A stretch of 64,000 bases of DNA from Siphonobacter sp. BAB-5405 (lineage in GTDB: Bacteria; Bacteroidota; Bacteroidia; Cytophagales; Spirosomataceae), in contig NZ_NJAG01000042.1 in NCBI RefSeq assembly GCF_002872335.1, positions 1 to 64,000 on the forward strand. Direction: 5' to 3'. Below are positions 60,514 through 64,000 of the stretch, in pieces. The translations under genes and the position numbers were made by a program. The stretch's first letter is position 1. Each line of letters begins with the position of its first letter. The notes under the pieces were generated by a model, which saw only the letters and a program-made list of their open reading frames with translations, was not told the DNA's origin and did not search any database.

Positions 60514-63174
60514 CTATTCCTTCTCCACCACCATCCAATCCACATTAAACAAATTGACCCAGCCTGCTTTGGGATTTCGGAAGACGATGTACCAATCGTG
60601 CAGCCCCGGTTTGGCCTGAATCGGAGCCGTGAATTCCTGCCAGCTGCTTTGCTTCCCGGCGGGAATTTCCACCGTACCTACGACCGGACCTGTTCGGCTA
60701 TCGAGTCGAATTTCAATGCTTCCACCGGGGCCATCGGGCTGTACGCGGAAGCGAATGCGTTTGACGTGCTGGAGGTCGAGCTGGTTAAAGCGGACGTACT
60801 TGCCTTCCGAAATGCTGCGAATATAGGAGACGAAGTTCGTTTGTAAGGTGGCGGGCGTCACGCCTACGTTGCCTTCGTGGTAATCTTCAAGCTGAATGAG
60901 TGGATCGCGTAAGACGAGCTGTGCACTGGCTTCCAGCGGTTCAATACCCCGGGCTCCACGGTCCGTGTACGAAGCTCGTAATACATACGCCCCTTCTTTT
61001 CCTTTGCCCGGATGTTGGTTCAAAGGCAGATTTCCCTTCAACGGTAAGCGAGGTTTTTGCTCCGCCAGCGAGAGGATATAACCCACTAGTTCGTCCGCTT
61101 CCGGCGTACTGAGGTTAGGATGCGGCGGCATGGGATACGTCCCCCAGTTGCCGCTGCCGCCCTTGATGATCTTTTGGGACAACGTTTCTTTCACATGGGT
61201 TTTACCGTGGTACCGTTTCGAAATTTCGTTCAGACTGGGACCAATGGATTTGGTGTCGAGGGCGTGGCAGGCTTTACAATCCAGTGAGTTGTACAGCTTT
61301 TGCGTAGCCGCGAACTGTGGTGATTCGCCCGCCGACAGTACACTCGCCAGATCCTTGCCGAAAGTCAGGTAATGAAAGGCTACGCTCACGCGGGAAGGGT
61401 CGATTTTCTGATCCTCCACATCCCGTACCTTCACTTCATAGTCGAGCGTTGTCTTATCCCAATAAAACGTACGATTGGATTTCGTATCAATACGCACCTC
61501 GGGCGGCGTGTTACCTACTTTGATGGCTACCGTCGAGAAGCCCTGGGCTCCGTGCGGATCGGTCGCCGTAAGCGTCACCTGATACAGTCCTGGTTTAGTG
61601 AACGTATGAGTCAGCTCGCGTCCTTTTTTCAGGGCGGTTCCTATTTTCCAGCGAAAGCTCAGCGTATCGGCGGGATCGTAATCTTTCGACGCAGCTGCCG
61701 ACAGATGAACCGTAAGCGGTAATCCTCCGTAGCGTTTATCCACCTGAATGGCGGCCATGGGTTTACGGTTACCTTCCGCGTATTCCACCCGAATCAACCC
61801 GGCGTCCGTGTTTTTGGCGAACCAGTTGGTACCATAAGCGAGTAAATAAATGGCTCCGTCCGAGGCCATCTGCATATCCATCGGGGCTACGACATTGAGT
61901 TGCGGCAGGAAAGGCTCCATCTTCACGTAGTTCCCCTGCTCATCTAGGGTCACGGCCATAATCCAGTGCCGAATCCATTCGTAAATGAACAGTTTACCGT
62001 TGTAGTACGCGGGTAGTTTGTAGGGAGCGTTTGGGTACAAATCGCTGTAGTACACCGGACCCGCCATAGCACTGGCTCCGCCTTTTCCCACCATCGGCCA
62101 GCGTTTGGATGGACCTTTGCCGTACCAGATCATCGCCGGTTGAGCGGGTGGTAATTCTTTCACGCCCGTATTGTTGGGGGAACGATTCACCGGATGAGCC
62201 GGGTCCTGCTTGGGCCCCTCCTTTTTGGTAGCGAAGTCGTACTTGGGGAAAGCTTCGTTGTTTCCCAGAAAATACGGATAACCGAAAAAACCGGGTTTCC
62301 GGGCCTGATTGATTTCATCGTAACTCATCGTCCCTTCTTCGGCGGGTACTTGGGTATCCGGACCGACATCGCCCCAGTAGACAAAGCTATTTTTCGGATC
62401 GACCGAAACCCGGAAGGGATTTCGGCAACCCATCACGTAAATTTCGGGCCGTCCTTTCGAGCCGTCTTTGGGAAAGAGGTTGCCCTCGGGAATGGTGTAG
62501 GTACCGTCGGCTTCGGGTTTGATCCGCAGAATCTTGCCCCGTAAATCATTGCTATTCGCCGAAGTTCCCTGACCATCGGCTAGCTGCCGACCGGGTCGTT
62601 CATCGGTAGGATTGTGTCCTTCGATTTCTTCCGCATTCGTATTATCACCGATGGAGAGGTACAGCAAACCATCCGAACCAAAGGTTAAATACCCCGCCGA
62701 ATGGCAGCAGTAGGTCCGTTGGGTAGGTACTTCGAGCAATACTTTTTTACTGGTTTCTATCAGTTTTTCGCCCTGCAGTTCATACCGAACCAGTTGACTT
62801 ACGTTCCGTTCGCCGCCCAGTCCGTAGTAAAAATAAACCCAGTGATTGGTACTGAATTTCGGGTCGGCGGCTACCCCGAGCAGCCCATCTTCAATGCCAC
62901 TGAATACGTTGAAATGAGCAATTGTCTTGAGCTGCCGTTCCTGAGCATCGTACAGTCGCACGGCTCCTTTCCGTTCTACCACCAGTACGTCCAGATTGGG
63001 TAAAATGGCCATCTGCATGGGTTCATCGAAACCTTCGGCCAGGGTCATGTGGGTGAAACGACTACTATCCGGCGGCGTGGGTTGATACGCCGCCACGGAA
63101 TGCGGCTGTTGACGCGGAACCATCGCCAACGCTCCGAGTACTGCTACCACTAAACTAAGCTTAAAATACGTCAT
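60514..63174 (-). CDS. PQQ-dependent sugar dehydrogenase-PKD-cytochrome c-CBM fusion
   Basis: Seen: 886 residues; signal peptide (about 1-28), six-bladed GSDH-like propeller (about 40-470; NGDNTNAEEIEGHNPTDERPG-type loop, RIKPEADGTYTIPEGN, NPFRVSVDPKN), PKD domain (about 480-560), cytochrome c motif CKACHA near residue 630 with a distal Met region (YPMPPHPNL), and a C-terminal CBM6-like carbohydrate-binding module. Known: PQQ- and Ca2+-dependent sugar oxidation with direct electron transfer to the fused haem. The gene is intact, unlike its paralogue at 14096-16760. Upstream ATG at 63198 is an alternative. Follows the metallophosphoesterase by about 20 bases. Confidence 0.92.
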   Translation of the reverse strand: MTYFKLSLVVAVLGALAMVPRQQPHSVAAYQPTPPDSSRFTHMTLAEGFDEPMQMAILPNLDVLVVERKGAVRLYDAQERQLKTIAHFNVFSGIEDGLLGVAADPKFSTNHWVYFYYGLGGERNVSQLVRYELQGEKLIETSKKVLLEVPTQRTYCCHSAGYLTFGSDGLLYLSIGDNTNAEEIEGHNPTDERPGRQLADGQGTSANSNDLRGKILRIKPEADGTYTIPEGNLFPKDGSKGRPEIYVMGCRNPFRVSVDPKNSFVYWGDVGPDTQVPAEEGTMSYDEINQARKPGFFGYPYFLGNNEAFPKYDFATKKEGPKQDPAHPVNRSPNNTGVKELPPAQPAMIWYGKGPSKRWPMVGKGGASAMAGPVYYSDLYPNAPYKLPAYYNGKLFIYEWIRHWIMAVTLDEQGNYVKMEPFLPQLNVVAPMDMQMASDGAIYLLAYGTNWFAKNTDAGLIRVEYAEGNRKPMAAIQVDKRYGGLPLTVHLSAAASKDYDPADTLSFRWKIGTALKKGRELTHTFTKPGLYQVTLTATDPHGAQGFSTVAIKVGNTPPEVRIDTKSNRTFYWDKTTLDYEVKVRDVEDQKIDPSRVSVAFHYLTFGKDLASVLSAGESPQFAATQKLYNSLDCKACHALDTKSIGPSLNEISKRYHGKTHVKETLSQKIIKGGSGNWGTYPMPPHPNLSTPEADELVGYILSLAEQKPRLPLKGNLPLNQHPGKGKEGAYVLRASYTDRGARGIEPLEASAQLVLRDPLIQLEDYHEGNVGVTPATLQTNFVSYIRSISEGKYVRFNQLDLQHVKRIRFRVQPDGPGGSIEIRLDSRTGPVVGTVEIPAGKQSSWQEFTAPIQAKPGLHDWYIVFRNPKAGWVNLFNVDWMVVEKE

Positions 63175-63194
63175 TCGTCCTTCTATTGGTGTGA

Positions 63195-64000
63195 TCAAAA
63201 CGCAATGCGAAACGAATCAAAGGATTCCGTTCGCCAGGCCAGGTGCCGGGTCAGGGGTGAGGCCGCCAGCAGGGGCGAAAACGTACGCACCTGAATGGTT
63301 TTTCCATCCGGCAGAAACTCCAGAATCCGGAGCCAGCCATCGCCGCCGTTGCCGTGCCAGCCACCGCCTTCCCGCTGGGCATTAAAAAGCATCTGTGCTA
63401 CTTTTTTACCGGCAGCATTCGGGTCTTCGCGGTATCCGACATGGCCTTCGTGACCTTCGGAATCGGCGACGTGCCCACAGATTAAAAATTGAAGGTTTCG
63501 GGATGGAGCCAGCAGTTTCTCCCAAAGTTGCTGACCGTACGTCGGGCGGCTCAGCGGATACGGTTCGGTATCAATTCGCTCGTTCTTTTTTAGCATCGAA
63601 CGCAGGAAGCTATGCGTCAGTACCACGCCCCGATGGTTGGCAAAGCGGACCTGACTCGCCAGCTTTTTCGCCCAGGCTACGATTTCGGTACGGGGCAGAA
63701 ATTCAAGCGAAAAAATCAAAAGCTTGGGGCCTACCGGGGGTGTAAATTCATAACAGGCATTTTCCAGCGTAGGTACGCCACTTTCGTTGGGTGCCATTTC
63801 AAGCAGTAAGGCGGCCGTTTGGACGTTTCGCTCGGCGGGAAAGTAGGAATTGAACTGACTATACCGGTTTTCCGAGTTTTTCATGCCGTAATCATGATTG
63901 CCCGTGGCCAGGATATAGGGCAAGGTACGGTCCAGCTTTTCGAAGCTTCGCGACACGGCCTGCCATTGCTGAGTACTAGTCTGGTTGCCATGCGTACCGT
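63195..64000 (-). CDS. Calcineurin-like metallophosphoesterase (5' part beyond the window)
   Basis: Seen: the minus frame is open from the right edge of the window and stops at 63195. Readable codons include TGNHDYGMKNS (the GNHD metal-binding motif), VVLTHSFLR and, near the C-terminus, GHVADSEGH (the GHxH metal site). A GTG at 63956 is inside the frame but not the true start, since the sequence before it (GTHGNQTSTQQW) is continuous and fits the usual segment before GNHD. N-terminal DxH and GDxxD motifs lie outside. Known: dinuclear-metal phosphodiesterase/phosphatase. It probably heads an operon with the PQQ fusion (21-base gap). Confidence 0.88.
   Translation of the reverse strand, partial: GTHGNQTSTQQWQAVSRSFEKLDRTLPYILATGNHDYGMKNSENRYSQFNSYFPAERNVQTAALLLEMAPNESGVPTLENACYEFTPPVGPKLLIFSLEFLPRTEIVAWAKKLASQVRFANHRGVVLTHSFLRSMLKKNERIDTEPYPLSRPTYGQQLWEKLLAPSRNLQFLICGHVADSEGHEGHVGYREDPNAAGKKVAQMLFNAQREGGGWHGNGGDGWLRILEFLPDGKTIQVRTFSPLLAASPLTRHLAWRTESFDSFRIAF

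Noticed and set aside
1-64000. tRNA, rRNA, insertion sequences or prophage genes
   Set aside because: I saw no cloverleaf, rRNA core, transposase or integrase signature in either strand. A tRNA scan would be needed to be certain about short RNAs.

Overview
The window looks like chromosomal DNA of a free-living member of the Bacteroidota, most likely a cytophagal soil or water bacterium of the Spirosoma/Siphonobacter/Dyadobacter kind. The reasons are a SusC/SusD pair with its plug and lipoprotein signals, AraC/ROK/LytS-type regulators, many secreted PQQ-type dehydrogenases and Gfo/Idh/MocA oxidoreductases, DUF4127 and DUF4202 proteins, and promoters with the Bacteroidota -7 element TAnnTTTG upstream of several genes. 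The genus is an inference. I see no transposase, integrase, phage gene, CRISPR array, rRNA or convincing tRNA.

Region by region. 1-947 (minus): remnants of a hybrid two-component sensor propeller joined out of frame to a piece of a SusC receptor. 1530-16760 (plus): a long one-direction amino-sugar utilisation locus: AGE epimerase, FucP/NagP-type MFS transporter, DUF4127 protein, SusC, SusD, Tat-like secreted FAD oxidoreductase, GH20 hexosaminidase, and a frameshifted PQQ dehydrogenase-PKD-cytochrome c-carbohydrate-binding protein. It ends at a strong terminator shared with a convergent ROK regulator (16845-18050), the likely controller. 18613-34676: ordinary scattered genes (SRAP DNA-repair protein, DHFR-like reductase, AraC plus LytS kinase, GT-C membrane glycosyltransferase, SDRs, Atu4866 protein, NimA-like flavoprotein divergent from a MocR/PdxR regulator, small membrane proteins, a frameshifted lipase, aldo/keto reductase). 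35192-41156: a complete trans-4-hydroxy-L-proline degradation locus (AraC regulator, then DapA-like deaminase, 2-epimerase, FAD oxidase, semialdehyde dehydrogenase). 41469-44165: secreted Gfo/Idh oxidoreductase and PQQ-type lipoprotein, separated by an inverted heptamer array. 44166-44626: REP-like hairpin repeats. 44627-57772: HD hydrolase, APC permease, a frameshifted S9-like esterase, epoxide-hydrolase-like enzyme, response regulators, Mn catalase, DUF4202, zinc alcohol dehydrogenase, OsmC peroxidase, AraC. 57964-64000 (minus): metallophosphoesterase, a second PQQ dehydrogenase fusion, Tat-exported Gfo/Idh enzyme, and a glycerophosphodiesterase.

How it fits together. The left locus would capture an N-acetylhexosamine-containing glycan through SusCD, trim it with GH20 in the periplasm, import the sugar with the MFS carrier and epimerise it with AGE. 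The exported FAD and PQQ/cytochrome enzymes suggest an additional oxidative step at the cell surface or in the periplasm. The PQQ fusion at 14096-16760 has a close, intact, oppositely oriented paralogue at 60514-63174, with very high identity in the middle and much lower identity at the C-terminal half. Three otherwise well-conserved genes carry single frameshifts (about 14573, 30500 and 49345), and the left edge carries a gene chimera. These are either real decay or sequence errors, and raw reads would decide.
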